Shown here piece by piece: positions 26,011 through 34,887 of a stretch of 64,000 nt of DNA; position 1 is the stretch's first letter, and each line of letters opens with the position of its first letter. The position numbers and the translations under genes were made by a program. The notes under the pieces were generated by a model that saw nothing but the letters and a program-made list of their open reading frames with translations, searched no databases and was not told the origin of the DNA. Source of the DNA: Treponema sp. (GTDB taxonomy: Bacteria > Spirochaetota > Spirochaetia > Treponematales > Treponemataceae); NCBI GenBank assembly GCA_016288205.1, contig JAEEYO010000059.1:1-64000 (forward strand), written 5' to 3'.

Positions 26011-27825
26011 TTATCCTTTTATTAAAGCAATCTGCTTGTCTATATCCATCTTCTGTTGAAGCAGCTTCGTAACGTTTTCCCTGTCTTCTGGAACGGGACT
26101 TTTCTCAAGCCTGCGCATTTCCTGCAGTATTACCTGACCCTTTCTTTCCAGAACATTCCGCTTGATGAGCAATATGCTGTCCGAGACCGCTTTACCAACA
26201 TTCGAAGAATACTCGTCCATGGACTGAATAATCAGCCGTTTCAGTTCCTCGCTTTCACACCGGTTCAGTATGTTGCTCACGGAAAAGGTTTCGTTTTTGC
26301 TACATTCATCCATTATGATGAACAAAGACTTAGCCTGTGGATCCGTAAGATCTTCCACGGAAATCTCCTGGGACATCTTTTTAAAATAATCGGCATCATT
26401 TGACACAACCGTTATAACAGCTCTCAATTCTGCAGTAAGATGAATTTTTCCCTGCTTGGGCTTTTCCGGCGCATTTTGTGTAGTTCCCGTATTTCTTTTG
26501 ATGTTCCGGGCGAGTCTTTCCCGGTTGGAATAGTCTTTTCTTGCGGCCTCCAGGTCTATCTCGTATGCCTGACACAAATTTTCCAGGCATGCTTCCTTCT
26601 GCACATCCGACTGCAGGACATCAAGGTACGAAAAAAACTCAAGACAGGCCTTAGCTTTTCCTTCCGGTGAGTCCTTAGGGTACATTTCCCGCAGTTTAGT
26701 TAACAGATAATCATTATCTAATATAGCATCATTAATTACATTCGTCAACGAGTCAGGGCCATATTTTAGCATAATTTCTGCAGGATCTTTTCCGCCGCTC
26801 AGATTTATGACCCTTACCGAAAGTCCCGCACGCCGACACATCAAAATGGCACGCCAAGTCGCTTTCTGACCGGCACCGTCGCTGTCGAACGAAAGATAAA
26901 TGCACTCCACAAAAGGCTTAACTATGGTAATCTGCTCCTCGGTAAGAGCCGTCCCAAGTGGAGCCACCGCATATTGGATTCCGCACTGGTGGTATGCGAT
27001 GCAGTCCATGTATCCCTCGCAGAAAATGACCCTCTTGTTTTCCCTTATGCTCTGCTTGGCGAAATTAAACGCGTATAGGATTCTGCCCTTTTTGTACTGA
27101 ATCGAATCCGGGGAATTCATGTATTTGGCAGATCTCTCAGGATTTCCACGGAGAAAGCGCCCGCCCAACGCCACGACATCACCCTTGCGATCAAAAATCG
27201 GGAACATGAGGCGGTCGGAAAAAATAGCAATCTCCGGGGATTTTTCGCTGAAAAGAGCTGTCTTTGCAAGGAACTCAGGGCTGAAATTCTTTTTGACAAG
27301 AAATCTGTGCAGGAATTTTCTGTCGGCGGGAGAATATCCCAGCTTGAATTTTTCCACGGTTTCCTTTGAAATGCCCCTTTTCATGATGTAGTCCAGCGCA
27401 AATTTACCCGCCTCGGTCTGCGTGAGCATATAATTGAAGAGATTTGCGGTGCGGTTGTAGAGCGAGACAATTTCTTCCTTTAACTTTGCATCGGGATCCT
27501 CCTTGACGGCAGGACTTCCAGACTCAGAATAATGGAGCTGAACCCCGGCTTTTTTTGCAAGCAGCTCTATTGCGGCAGGAAAGTTAATTTTTTCCATCTC
27601 CATTACAAAATTGAAGACGGTTCCCCCGACTCCGCAACCAAAACAATGGTAGAGTTTTTTGTCCGCCGAGACATGGAACGACGGTGTCTTTTCATGATGA
27701 AAGGGACAACAGCCGGAAAAATCAGTGCCCCTCTGTGTAAGTGGTACATACTCGCTGATTACCTGGATAATGTCGGTACGGGCCGCAACCTCGTCAATGG
27801 ATTCCTGAGTAATAAAACCGGCCAT
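26011..27825 (-). CDS. dnaG: DNA primase
   Basis: A 604-residue primase: CHC2 zinc finger (C40, H43, C61, C64), the RNA polymerase core, a TOPRIM domain (F-C-E-G-Y-M-D, then S-F-D-S-D-G-A-G-Q-K-A) and a C-terminal helicase-binding region. It makes primers at the replication fork. It begins 1 nt after mltG and ends 3 nt before rpoD, so it is in the classic dnaG-rpoD macromolecular-synthesis arrangement. Confidence 0.97.
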   Translation of the reverse strand: MAGFITQESIDEVAARTDIIQVISEYVPLTQRGTDFSGCCPFHHEKTPSFHVSADKKLYHCFGCGVGGTVFNFVMEMEKINFPAAIELLAKKAGVQLHYSESGSPAVKEDPDAKLKEEIVSLYNRTANLFNYMLTQTEAGKFALDYIMKRGISKETVEKFKLGYSPADRKFLHRFLVKKNFSPEFLAKTALFSEKSPEIAIFSDRLMFPIFDRKGDVVALGGRFLRGNPERSAKYMNSPDSIQYKKGRILYAFNFAKQSIRENKRVIFCEGYMDCIAYHQCGIQYAVAPLGTALTEEQITIVKPFVECIYLSFDSDGAGQKATWRAILMCRRAGLSVRVINLSGGKDPAEIMLKYGPDSLTNVINDAILDNDYLLTKLREMYPKDSPEGKAKACLEFFSYLDVLQSDVQKEACLENLCQAYEIDLEAARKDYSNRERLARNIKRNTGTTQNAPEKPKQGKIHLTAELRAVITVVSNDADYFKKMSQEISVEDLTDPQAKSLFIIMDECSKNETFSVSNILNRCESEELKRLIIQSMDEYSSNVGKAVSDSILLIKRNVLERKGQVILQEMRRLEKSPVPEDRENVTKLLQQKMDIDKQIALIKG

Positions 27826-27826
27826 T

Positions 27827-28912
27827 CTAATCCTTCAGCAAGAGATAGGCTGACTTAGCGGAGTTATGCTCTGAAAGTGTCTTTGAGAAAGTGTGTGTTC
27901 CCGCGTCTGGATCTTTTACCACAAAATAGTAGCAGTCGGTGTCAGCAGGAGATGCCGCAGCCTTTAGAGCCACAAAGCCCGGATTTGATATGGGCGTGGG
28001 AGGCAGTTTGTCCCACATGTAGGTATTGTACGGACTGTCAATTTTCAAATAGACGTAATAAATGCGCTCTGGATGCGGACGTCCCTGGATTTCCGTGAGT
28101 ATGTATTCGATTGTAGCGCAGGACTCAAGTCCCATGTGCGCCCTAAGTCTGTTGGCAAAGACTCCGGCAATCAGAGGTGCTTCGGAATCAACCTTGTACT
28201 CCCTTTCCACAATGGACGCGAGAATAACTGTGTCGTAGATTTCATCCGCGGTCTTTCCTTTCAGATTCGGGATTTCATTGGCCTTGATAAAGAATGTGTC
28301 CACCAGCTTTCTGAGGACGGTCTCCCCGGAACTTCCCTCTACAAAATAATAGGTATCTGGATAGAGGAAGCCTTCGAAAGTGTCCATGGGGATTCCGTAC
28401 TCGGCAAGCAGTTCAGGATTCTTACACGCTTCCTTAAACTCCTCGGTGTCGCATACATTGTTTTCCCCAAGAAGATTGGCGACCTTCCTTACCGTAAGTC
28501 CCTCGGGAATGGTCAGCGTAAGATACTCGGGAGCCCCGGTACGCACCATCTTTGCGATAGTCTGAACCGACATGGACTTGTCCAGATTGTAGAACCCAGT
28601 CTTAATCGGATTTCCGTCATCCTTGCCGAAGAGCTGCAATCTCACTCCGTAGTAAAAAATCTTCCATGAGCGGATAAGTCCCAGCTCCTCCAAATCCTGA
28701 GCAACCCTGTAAACCGTGTGTCCTGCCGGGATTCTGTACTCAACCTTGCCCTCCGGCTCCTTGGACATTGGTGACGTTATATGGAAGAAATATGCAACGG
28801 CTCCTCCGCACGCGGCAAGAACCAAGAGTATGAGGATTAAAAAAATGGTAAGAATCACCTTGAGAACGCTTCTCTTTTTGCGTCCGGACTTTTTTTTCTC
28901 AGACTTTCCCAT
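27827..28912 (-). CDS. mltG: Endolytic murein transglycosylase MltG
   Basis: A 361-residue inner-membrane protein with a basic N-terminus (residues 1-17), one TM (about 18-44) and the YceG/MltG fold. The catalytic glutamate is in L-A-S-I-V-E-R-E-Y; G-L-T-V-R-K-V-A lies in the LysM-like part and P-T-P-I-S-N-P-G near the end. It cuts nascent glycan strands and sets their length. It is 2 nt downstream of the metallo-hydrolase gene and 1 nt upstream of dnaG. Confidence 0.93.
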   Translation of the reverse strand: MGKSEKKKSGRKKRSVLKVILTIFLILILLVLAACGGAVAYFFHITSPMSKEPEGKVEYRIPAGHTVYRVAQDLEELGLIRSWKIFYYGVRLQLFGKDDGNPIKTGFYNLDKSMSVQTIAKMVRTGAPEYLTLTIPEGLTVRKVANLLGENNVCDTEEFKEACKNPELLAEYGIPMDTFEGFLYPDTYYFVEGSSGETVLRKLVDTFFIKANEIPNLKGKTADEIYDTVILASIVEREYKVDSEAPLIAGVFANRLRAHMGLESCATIEYILTEIQGRPHPERIYYVYLKIDSPYNTYMWDKLPPTPISNPGFVALKAAASPADTDCYYFVVKDPDAGTHTFSKTLSEHNSAKSAYLLLKD

Positions 28913-28914
28913 GG

Positions 28915-29859
28915 CTAAAGTTCAATCTCCTGCCCTTCAATGGCTATGTTCAGCTCAACGTCGTATTTGGCGGAATAATCCTCGTACCACTGCGCGGCTT
29001 TCAGGATGGAATAAATCTTTTTGTCGCTGTATGTAGGCTCATGGTGGAAGAAATAGAGCTTCTTCGCGTTCCATGTGTTCGCAAAATCAACCGCGTAGCA
29101 GAAAATGCTGTGTCCCCAGTTAGCCTTTGCAATGGCTTCCTCTCCGGTATACTGGCTGTCAAGGATAAGCACATCGGCATTGTCAAAGAAATGATTGTAC
29201 TCAATGCTTCTGTCATGGTCGCTCGCCTGAAGCTCAACGTCGGTGGCATAAATGATCTTCTTTCCGTCTTCCTCAAAGGAATATGCATAGGAATTTCCCG
29301 GATGCTTCATTTTTCTGCACGTTACCTTCACACCGTCCACATAGAACGGCTCCAGCTCACGGATCAGATGGAAACGGAATGGATGTTTGACTTTCTCCCA
29401 CGCGCAGTTCGGGGGCAAATACGGGCATCGGTTCTGCTCGGAAAGGACACGCTCAGCCGCCGGAAATGTGGAGTAAAAATCAATGACGGCATTCGGATTG
29501 TAAATGGGGCCGAAAAACGGGAGACCCTGAATGTGATCCCAGTGAAAATGAGACATGAAGATATGATAATGCTTGTCCTCAGGCTGATCACCATGCACAC
29601 CGTATTCACGCAGACCGGAGCCGCAGTCAAGGAGGAATTTTGCCCCCTTAGACGTGGTAATCTCGACACAGGGTGTATTTCCTCCAACGGTACCAAAAAT
29701 CCACGGAGGCAAGGATGCTATAAAACGGGTCTTAGCATCCTCAGATTCTATATCTTTCGGGGTAATCCTTTCAATAGCAGCTACAATCTTCGCCTGAACC
29801 TGTTCGGGTGTAATTGGTGCCGGCAAAGAACCCCTGACGCCCCAGAATTTAACCTTCAC
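28915..29859 (-). CDS. Metallo-beta-lactamase-fold hydrolase
   Basis: A 314-residue MBL-fold protein with the metal-binding motif S-H-F-H-W-D-H (about 103-109), a further histidine in M-K-H-P-G-N-S-Y and Asp in Y-A-T-D-V-E. F-W-G-V-R-G-S at the start marks the phosphodiesterase/PhnP-like branch, related to RNase Z and cyclic-phosphate hydrolases; the substrate is unknown. It is the first gene of the mltG-dnaG-rpoD operon. I know of no functional link to its partners. Confidence 0.85.
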   Translation of the reverse strand: MKVKFWGVRGSLPAPITPEQVQAKIVAAIERITPKDIESEDAKTRFIASLPPWIFGTVGGNTPCVEITTSKGAKFLLDCGSGLREYGVHGDQPEDKHYHIFMSHFHWDHIQGLPFFGPIYNPNAVIDFYSTFPAAERVLSEQNRCPYLPPNCAWEKVKHPFRFHLIRELEPFYVDGVKVTCRKMKHPGNSYAYSFEEDGKKIIYATDVELQASDHDRSIEYNHFFDNADVLILDSQYTGEEAIAKANWGHSIFCYAVDFANTWNAKKLYFFHHEPTYSDKKIYSILKAAQWYEDYSAKYDVELNIAIEGQEIEL

Positions 29860-29988
29860 ATTCCCTCCACACTGTACGTCCCATGTCCGTCAGTACTTTA
29901 AAAAAATCCACATAATAAAGTATACAACTTTATCAAAAAAAAAACTAGTCTTTTACGGATTTTTATTTTGAAAATTCTTGATTGGGTA

Positions 29989-30017
29989 TTAACAATTTTT
30001 TATTTTTGGGATATAAT
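29989..30017 (+). promoter_or_regulatory. Promoter of ldh
   Basis: TTAACA (29989-29994), 17-nt spacer, TATAAT (30012-30017): near-consensus sigma-70 promoter, giving a leader of about 90 nt. Confidence 0.8.
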
Positions 30018-30045
30018 GATTGAAGTACCGTTGGTGCATCCGGGG

Positions 30046-30070
30046 CATGTCTTCGGACAAGATTTTTTTT
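30046..30070 (+). terminator. Terminator-like hairpin in the ldh leader (possible attenuator)
   Basis: TGTC-TTCG-GACA (30048-30059) is a UUCG-capped hairpin followed by GATTTTTTTT, between the promoter and the ldh start. This has the form of an intrinsic terminator within the transcribed leader. The stem is short, so read-through may be partial. Confidence 0.5.
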
Positions 30071-30113
30071 AGAAAAAACACTATACATCGGCTGTTTAAA
30101 GAGGAGATAAAAA

Positions 30114-31055
30114 ATGGCTAACAAGATTACCATTATCGGAGCGGGACAGGTTGGTTCAACCGTTGCCTATGCACTTATTGTCAAGGGTGTGGCATCTGAA
30201 ATTGTGCTCATTGACATCAACAAAGAGCGCGCAATGGGAGAGGCCATGGACATGAGGCAGGGTACCCCATACACGAAAGCCATCAACATTCATGACGGAG
30301 ATTATGCGGACGCAAAGGACTCCGACGTGGTTATCCTGACATCCGGTGTGGCCCGCAAACCTGGACAGACACGCCTTGACCTTGCCCAGATCAATGTGGA
30401 CATCACAAAGAGCGTAATGACCCAGATCACAAAGGTCGCTCCCAACGCAAACTACATCATCGTGGCAAACCCCGTGGACATTCTTACATATCAGTTCGTG
30501 AAGTACTCTGGAATCCCTGCAAACCGCATCTTCGGAACAGGAACCATGCTTGACACAGCCCGTCTCAGAACAAAGCTCGCTGACACATACAATGTCGCTC
30601 CTGTAAACGTACACGCCTATGTTTTCGGTGAGCACGGTGACTCTTCTTTCGTTCCGTGGTCTCTTGCAAACATTGGAACTATTCCAGTTGACAAGTATGC
30701 CGAGTGTGCCGAGGGACGCAATCTTCCAAAGCTCAACCACGACGAGATTGAGGAATACGTTCGCAAGTCCGGTGGAATCATCATCAAGGCAAAGGGATGC
30801 ACAAACTACGGAATCGGTGCTACTGTAACCCAGCTCTGCAACTGCCTCACAGCCGGAAAGGATTCTCTCCTTACCGTCTCAACAATGCTCACCGGTGAGT
30901 ACGGAATCAGCGATGTATGTCTGAGCATCCTTACCGAGGTTGGCGGAAACGGAATTACGAACCGCATGGTCGCTCCTCTTACCGACTCCGAGATTGTCTC
31001 ACTCAAAAAGAGCGCCGACACACTCAAGGACATCATCGGACAGCTGCACTTCTAG
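30114..31055 (+). CDS. ldh: L-lactate dehydrogenase
   Basis: A 313-residue NAD-dependent enzyme that reduces pyruvate to L-lactate. The NAD motif G-A-G-Q-V-G-S is at residues 8-14; the specificity loop reads R-K-P-G-Q-T-R, where Gln marks lactate rather than malate dehydrogenase; the catalytic histidine is in G-E-H-G-D-S. GAGGAG lies before ATG 30114. It is followed 12 nt later by fumC. Expression may be attenuated by the leader hairpin. Confidence 0.96.
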   Translation: MANKITIIGAGQVGSTVAYALIVKGVASEIVLIDINKERAMGEAMDMRQGTPYTKAINIHDGDYADAKDSDVVILTSGVARKPGQTRLDLAQINVDITKSVMTQITKVAPNANYIIVANPVDILTYQFVKYSGIPANRIFGTGTMLDTARLRTKLADTYNVAPVNVHAYVFGEHGDSSFVPWSLANIGTIPVDKYAECAEGRNLPKLNHDEIEEYVRKSGGIIIKAKGCTNYGIGATVTQLCNCLTAGKDSLLTVSTMLTGEYGISDVCLSILTEVGGNGITNRMVAPLTDSEIVSLKKSADTLKDIIGQLHF

Positions 31056-31067
31056 GAGATTGGATAA

Positions 31068-32459
31068 ATGGAATACAGAATTGAACACGACTCAATGGGC
31101 GAAGTAAAGGTTCCCGCGGATAAACTCTGGGGAGCACAGACTGAAAGAAGCCATGAGAATTTCCGCATCGGTGTCGGGATTGAGACCATGCCAAGGGAAA
31201 TCACCAAGGCATTCGGATATCTGAAAAAGGCAGCAGCACTCGCAAACAACGAGCTTAAGCCCGAGAAGATGACCGCAGAGAAAGTCGCAGCAATCACCAA
31301 GGCATGTGACGAAGTGATTTCTGGCGCATTGAACGAGAACTTCCCGCTTGTTGTTTGGCAGACAGGAAGCGGTACTCAGAGCAACATGAACACCAACGAG
31401 GTCATTGCGAACCGCGCCAACGAGATTGCCGGAAAGAAGCTCTGCCATCCGAACGATGACATCAACATGAGCCAGTCCTCAAACGACACCTTCCCGACGG
31501 CCATGCACATTGCCGCTGTTGTTGAAGTGGAGGACAAACTTTTCCCCGCGATTGACCTGCTTGTTGACACATTCAAAAAGCTTGAGAAAGAAAACGAGGG
31601 AATCGTAAAGTCAGGACGCACACACCTTCAGGATGCCGTTCCGATTTCATTCAGCCAGGAAATCAGCGGATGGAGATCATCGCTCGAAAGAGACAAGGAA
31701 ATGCTCGCATCCTCACTTCCCTACCTCAAGCAGCTCGCCCTCGGTGGTACTGCGGTCGGTACAGGACTTAACGCGCCCAAGGGATTCGACACGCTTGTAG
31801 CAAAGAAGGTCAGTGACCTTACCGGAAAGGATTTTGTCACGGCACCGAATAAATTCCACGCTCTTTCAAGCAAGGACGAGATTGTCTTCGCACACGGAGC
31901 ACTCAAGGCACTAGCAGCGGACTGCATGAAGATTGCAAACGACGTGAGATGGCTTGCCTCAGGTCCGAGAGACGGACTTGGAGAAATCCACATTCCGGAG
32001 AACGAGCCGGGTTCATCAATCATGCCGGGAAAGGTCAATCCTACCCAGTGTGAGGCCATGACGATGGTTGCTGTTCAGGTCATGGGAAATGATGCCGCCG
32101 TGGGAATGGCAGCCAGCCAAGGTAACTTTGAGCTGAACGTATTCATGCCGGTAATCGCATACAATTTCCTCCAGTCAGTTCGCCTGCTCGCCGAGGTAAT
32201 CGTAAGCTTCAACAACAACTGTGCCGTCGGAATCACTGCAAACAAGGAAAAGATGCACTTCAACCTGCACAACTCGCTCATGTTGGTAACTGCATTGAAT
32301 CCCTACATCGGATACGAGAATGCGGCAAAGACAAGCCACAAGGCTTATGAGGAAAATATCTCCCTCAAGGATGCCTGCGTGCAGCTTGGATTCCTCACAG
32401 CCGAAAAGTTCGACGAGGTATTCCACCCCGAAGAAATGGCCGGTGTCACAAAGAAATAA
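31068..32459 (+). CDS. fumC: Class II fumarate hydratase
   Basis: A 463-residue fumarase of the aspartase/fumarase superfamily. The signature G-S-S-I-M-P-G-K-V-N-P-T-Q-C-E-A is the fumarase form (aspartases have A-K-V-N-P-V). W-Q-T-G-S-G-T-Q-S-N-M-N and S-S-N-D-T-F-P-T-A are also present. It interconverts fumarate and malate. Pairing with ldh suggests a fermentative role, for example a reductive branch towards succinate; that is inference. Confidence 0.95.
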   Translation: MEYRIEHDSMGEVKVPADKLWGAQTERSHENFRIGVGIETMPREITKAFGYLKKAAALANNELKPEKMTAEKVAAITKACDEVISGALNENFPLVVWQTGSGTQSNMNTNEVIANRANEIAGKKLCHPNDDINMSQSSNDTFPTAMHIAAVVEVEDKLFPAIDLLVDTFKKLEKENEGIVKSGRTHLQDAVPISFSQEISGWRSSLERDKEMLASSLPYLKQLALGGTAVGTGLNAPKGFDTLVAKKVSDLTGKDFVTAPNKFHALSSKDEIVFAHGALKALAADCMKIANDVRWLASGPRDGLGEIHIPENEPGSSIMPGKVNPTQCEAMTMVAVQVMGNDAAVGMAASQGNFELNVFMPVIAYNFLQSVRLLAEVIVSFNNNCAVGITANKEKMHFNLHNSLMLVTALNPYIGYENAAKTSHKAYEENISLKDACVQLGFLTAEKFDEVFHPEEMAGVTKK

Positions 32460-32483
32460 CTTAGCAACCCGCTAAATTAGTAA

Positions 32484-32517
32484 GGGGGCTTCCATTATTT
32501 GGAGGCTCCTTTTTTTT
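32484..32517 (+). terminator. Terminator of ldh-fumC
   Basis: GGGGGCTTCCA pairs with TGGAGGCTCC (one G-U pair), followed by eight T. The right arm is also the last codons of the convergent gene that ends at 32495. A smaller hairpin TTAGC/GCTAA precedes it (32461-32475). Confidence 0.9.
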
Positions 32518-33595
32518 CAATCTGCAAGTGGATTTTTTTCGTCTGCAATTTTTTATCATAGACCAAAAATCCCTTCCAGCCTTTCGTCAAAAAGCAATAG
32601 GCCGTATGAAGTTTTTGCGCGCTCTGTAATCTTTGAACGTCATAAATCTCCGCATAATAATGATCGTAAATATATCCCGATATATCCCTCTGAACCGTGT
32701 ACATGATATTCCGTCCGTCAAAATACATCTGGTCGTTTTTCAAAAGCGTGTTGTCCCGGAAACCGACGAGTCTTTTACTCTTTTCTGTGCCCAAATCAAT
32801 CATGTAAATCAAATCGCCATACCTGCTGCTGTTCGCGTAAAGGACAATGACATTCGACTCAGAATCCAGGCAGCCGTTATAATGAACTGAAGTTGTTTTC
32901 AAAGCTTTCACGGTCTGTATTTTCGCCTTATTCGACAAATCAAAAATATTCAGCTCGGGGTTTTCCTGATTGAATGAATTGTAAAGCATTTTGTTTCCGT
33001 CCAAATCAAGGAAGGTTACGCCGGTAGTGGATTCAGGAAATTTTTCAGCGACAATCACCTCTGATTTTTTTGAGCCCAAATCATACATGACAATTTGCGA
33101 GGTCTCCTTTTCAAAATCATGGCACAAATACACTATGCAGCTCTCATTGATGTGCGGATTACAAGGATACAATCCCCTTGCAGATTCAGAGACCGGAGCA
33201 TCATTTACCTTCGTAAGCTGATTTGAAAGGCAATCATAATGATAGATGTCGCTGTAGACATTTGCCTCATCATTCGGATAACGCATTTTGATTACGGAAA
33301 ATACAAATCCGTTTTTTGAAGCGTTGAAATCGCTTATGGAAAATTTTTCCTCGCACGAAAAAATCGTCTTTGTTATCTCAAGTTTTTCCGTGTCGTATTC
33401 CACAATCTTGGAATAGCTTCTCACATAATCCTCGAGCACTAAGAATATATTCTGAGTCTTCTCATAATAATCATCGCAAATAATTATTCCGTCTGGAAGA
33501 TTTTCTGAATCCGCAAACTCCGCAGAAACGGTCTTGGCAAAACACGATGTAAAAATCGGCAGTACCAGGAAAAACAACATAAAATTTTTTTTCAT
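32495..33595 (-). CDS. Putative lipoprotein, beta-propeller-like
   Basis: A 366-residue exported protein. The N-terminus is a signal peptide ending in a lipobox-like F-T-S-C-F. The body consists of repeated blocks such as I-V-M-Y-D-L-G-S-K-K, L-N-I-F-D-L-S-N-K-A and I-Y-M-I-D-L-G-T-E-K, a pattern typical of TolB/WD-like propeller blades. No enzyme motif is seen. It is AT-rich relative to its neighbours. It lies 15 nt downstream of another exported protein gene on the same strand and is probably co-transcribed with it. Function unknown. Confidence 0.65.
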   Translation of the reverse strand: MKKNFMLFFLVLPIFTSCFAKTVSAEFADSENLPDGIIICDDYYEKTQNIFLVLEDYVRSYSKIVEYDTEKLEITKTIFSCEEKFSISDFNASKNGFVFSVIKMRYPNDEANVYSDIYHYDCLSNQLTKVNDAPVSESARGLYPCNPHINESCIVYLCHDFEKETSQIVMYDLGSKKSEVIVAEKFPESTTGVTFLDLDGNKMLYNSFNQENPELNIFDLSNKAKIQTVKALKTTSVHYNGCLDSESNVIVLYANSSRYGDLIYMIDLGTEKSKRLVGFRDNTLLKNDQMYFDGRNIMYTVQRDISGYIYDHYYAEIYDVQRLQSAQKLHTAYCFLTKGWKGFLVYDKKLQTKKIHLQIEKKGASK

Positions 33596-33610
33596 TTACA
33601 AACTCCTTTT

Positions 33611-34600
33611 CTATTGTAAGTCATACAAAAAATCCAAATTAAACTCAGGCTTCGTCTCTTTCGTAATCGAAGGAAGATCCTCCTCAATTTTCGGAAAACT
33701 CAGATTTTTGTCGTACTTGTAAAATTTATATTTTTCGAAATCAGCATAACATCCATCGATTGTCCCATATTTGATTCTTCCTCTTACCAAAGGAGCAAAA
33801 ATTTTGTTGATTAAATCGACGTTTTTCTGACTGTTCTCCAAACGCAAAAGACCTTCCGCCGCATAGATTCTTCCGCACGGATTGTCTCCCTTCAAGATAT
33901 TTATGAAAACATTTTTGTCATTGAGTTTTATGAGATTTTCCATAGCTATTCTGCCCGCAGGTTTTTCACCGCCAAGATAGCCAAAATCTCCGTAATCAGT
34001 TTGTTCTTCGGCGGAGCATAAAAAATCATAATACTTTTGAAACTCTTTTGGCAGACTTATTTTTTCACTCGCACCGACAAGTTTTTCCTTATGCTCGGAA
34101 TATTTTTTTACCCCCTGAGGAAACTCACGAACAAATTTATATACGAATCTTTCTTGAATGCTCACATTACCGTCAGAATCAACTTCATAACACGGCGGAT
34201 AAACCGTCTCCTCCTTGGAAAACTTTTCTTGAAATCTTTTCAGCACTTTTTCATCAAGTTTCTTTTCGCTCATTCGGAAGTAGTAATCATCAAGCCTGAC
34301 AACAAACTTGCAGGGGGTATTTTTGTATGAGACATAATCAACAAGGAAATACATATACGGACTTGAAAACAATGAAGAAATTTTTTTCAATCCAAACCCG
34401 AGATCATGCACTTCAAGCTCACCGTGCTTCCTTATAAAAGTTTTGATTCCAAAATCCGTCAAATCCTTTTGATCCACAAAATCCAAAACCGAAGTAACCA
34501 GAATTTCGCTTTTCTTTATATGCTCATCATTCAAATCTTCTGAAAACAAAGCGAATGAAAAAAACATGAACAGCAATGCGACCGCGAATTTCTTTTTCAT
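33611..34600 (-). CDS. Secreted protein of unknown function
   Basis: A 329-residue protein with a signal peptide (M-K-K-K-F-A-V-A-L-L-F-M-F-F, cut near L-F-S-E). The start at 34600 has GGGAG at 8 nt, so the ATG at 34618 is not used. The mature protein is charged and Lys/Glu/Tyr-rich, and the segment around 235-265 (A-G-R-I-A-M-E-N-L, C-G-R-I-Y-A-A-E-G-L-L-R-L) looks like one or two HEAT-like helical pairs. I recognise no family. It probably forms an operon with the next, propeller-like protein. Confidence 0.6.
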   Translation of the reverse strand: MKKKFAVALLFMFFSFALFSEDLNDEHIKKSEILVTSVLDFVDQKDLTDFGIKTFIRKHGELEVHDLGFGLKKISSLFSSPYMYFLVDYVSYKNTPCKFVVRLDDYYFRMSEKKLDEKVLKRFQEKFSKEETVYPPCYEVDSDGNVSIQERFVYKFVREFPQGVKKYSEHKEKLVGASEKISLPKEFQKYYDFLCSAEEQTDYGDFGYLGGEKPAGRIAMENLIKLNDKNVFINILKGDNPCGRIYAAEGLLRLENSQKNVDLINKIFAPLVRGRIKYGTIDGCYADFEKYKFYKYDKNLSFPKIEEDLPSITKETKPEFNLDFLYDLQ

Positions 34601-34705
34601 CTTTTTACTCCCATACAAAATGATTCTATATCTCTTAGCAATGAGATACCCTATAAATAGCTTATCAAATTTTCAATGAATGTGTAAATAGGAAAATGAC
34701 AAAAT

Positions 34706-34749
34706 AAAAAGACCACCTAAAACATTGCGATACAATAATTTAGGTGGTC
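34706..34749 (-). terminator. Terminator of the flagellar operon
   Basis: An 11-bp perfect stem GACCACCTAAA (34711-34721)/TTTAGGTGGTC (34739-34749), followed on the minus strand by TTTTTATTTT. It lies about 140 nt after the flgE stop. Confidence 0.9.
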
Positions 34750-34887
34750 AGGAAAATGGAGTGTTACCATAATGACATGTAGCTTCAAAATACATGCATT
34801 ATATTTCCGGCAGAAAATCCACCGGCTCAAAAACCGCCATATCCGCTGGGGAATCTGACGGTCGAATTGATTACTTATCTAAAGCTA

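Noticed and set aside
29041..29901. Plus-strand open frame opposite the metallo-hydrolase gene
   Set aside because: It has no family features and no ribosome site; the minus-strand gene has clear metal-binding motifs.
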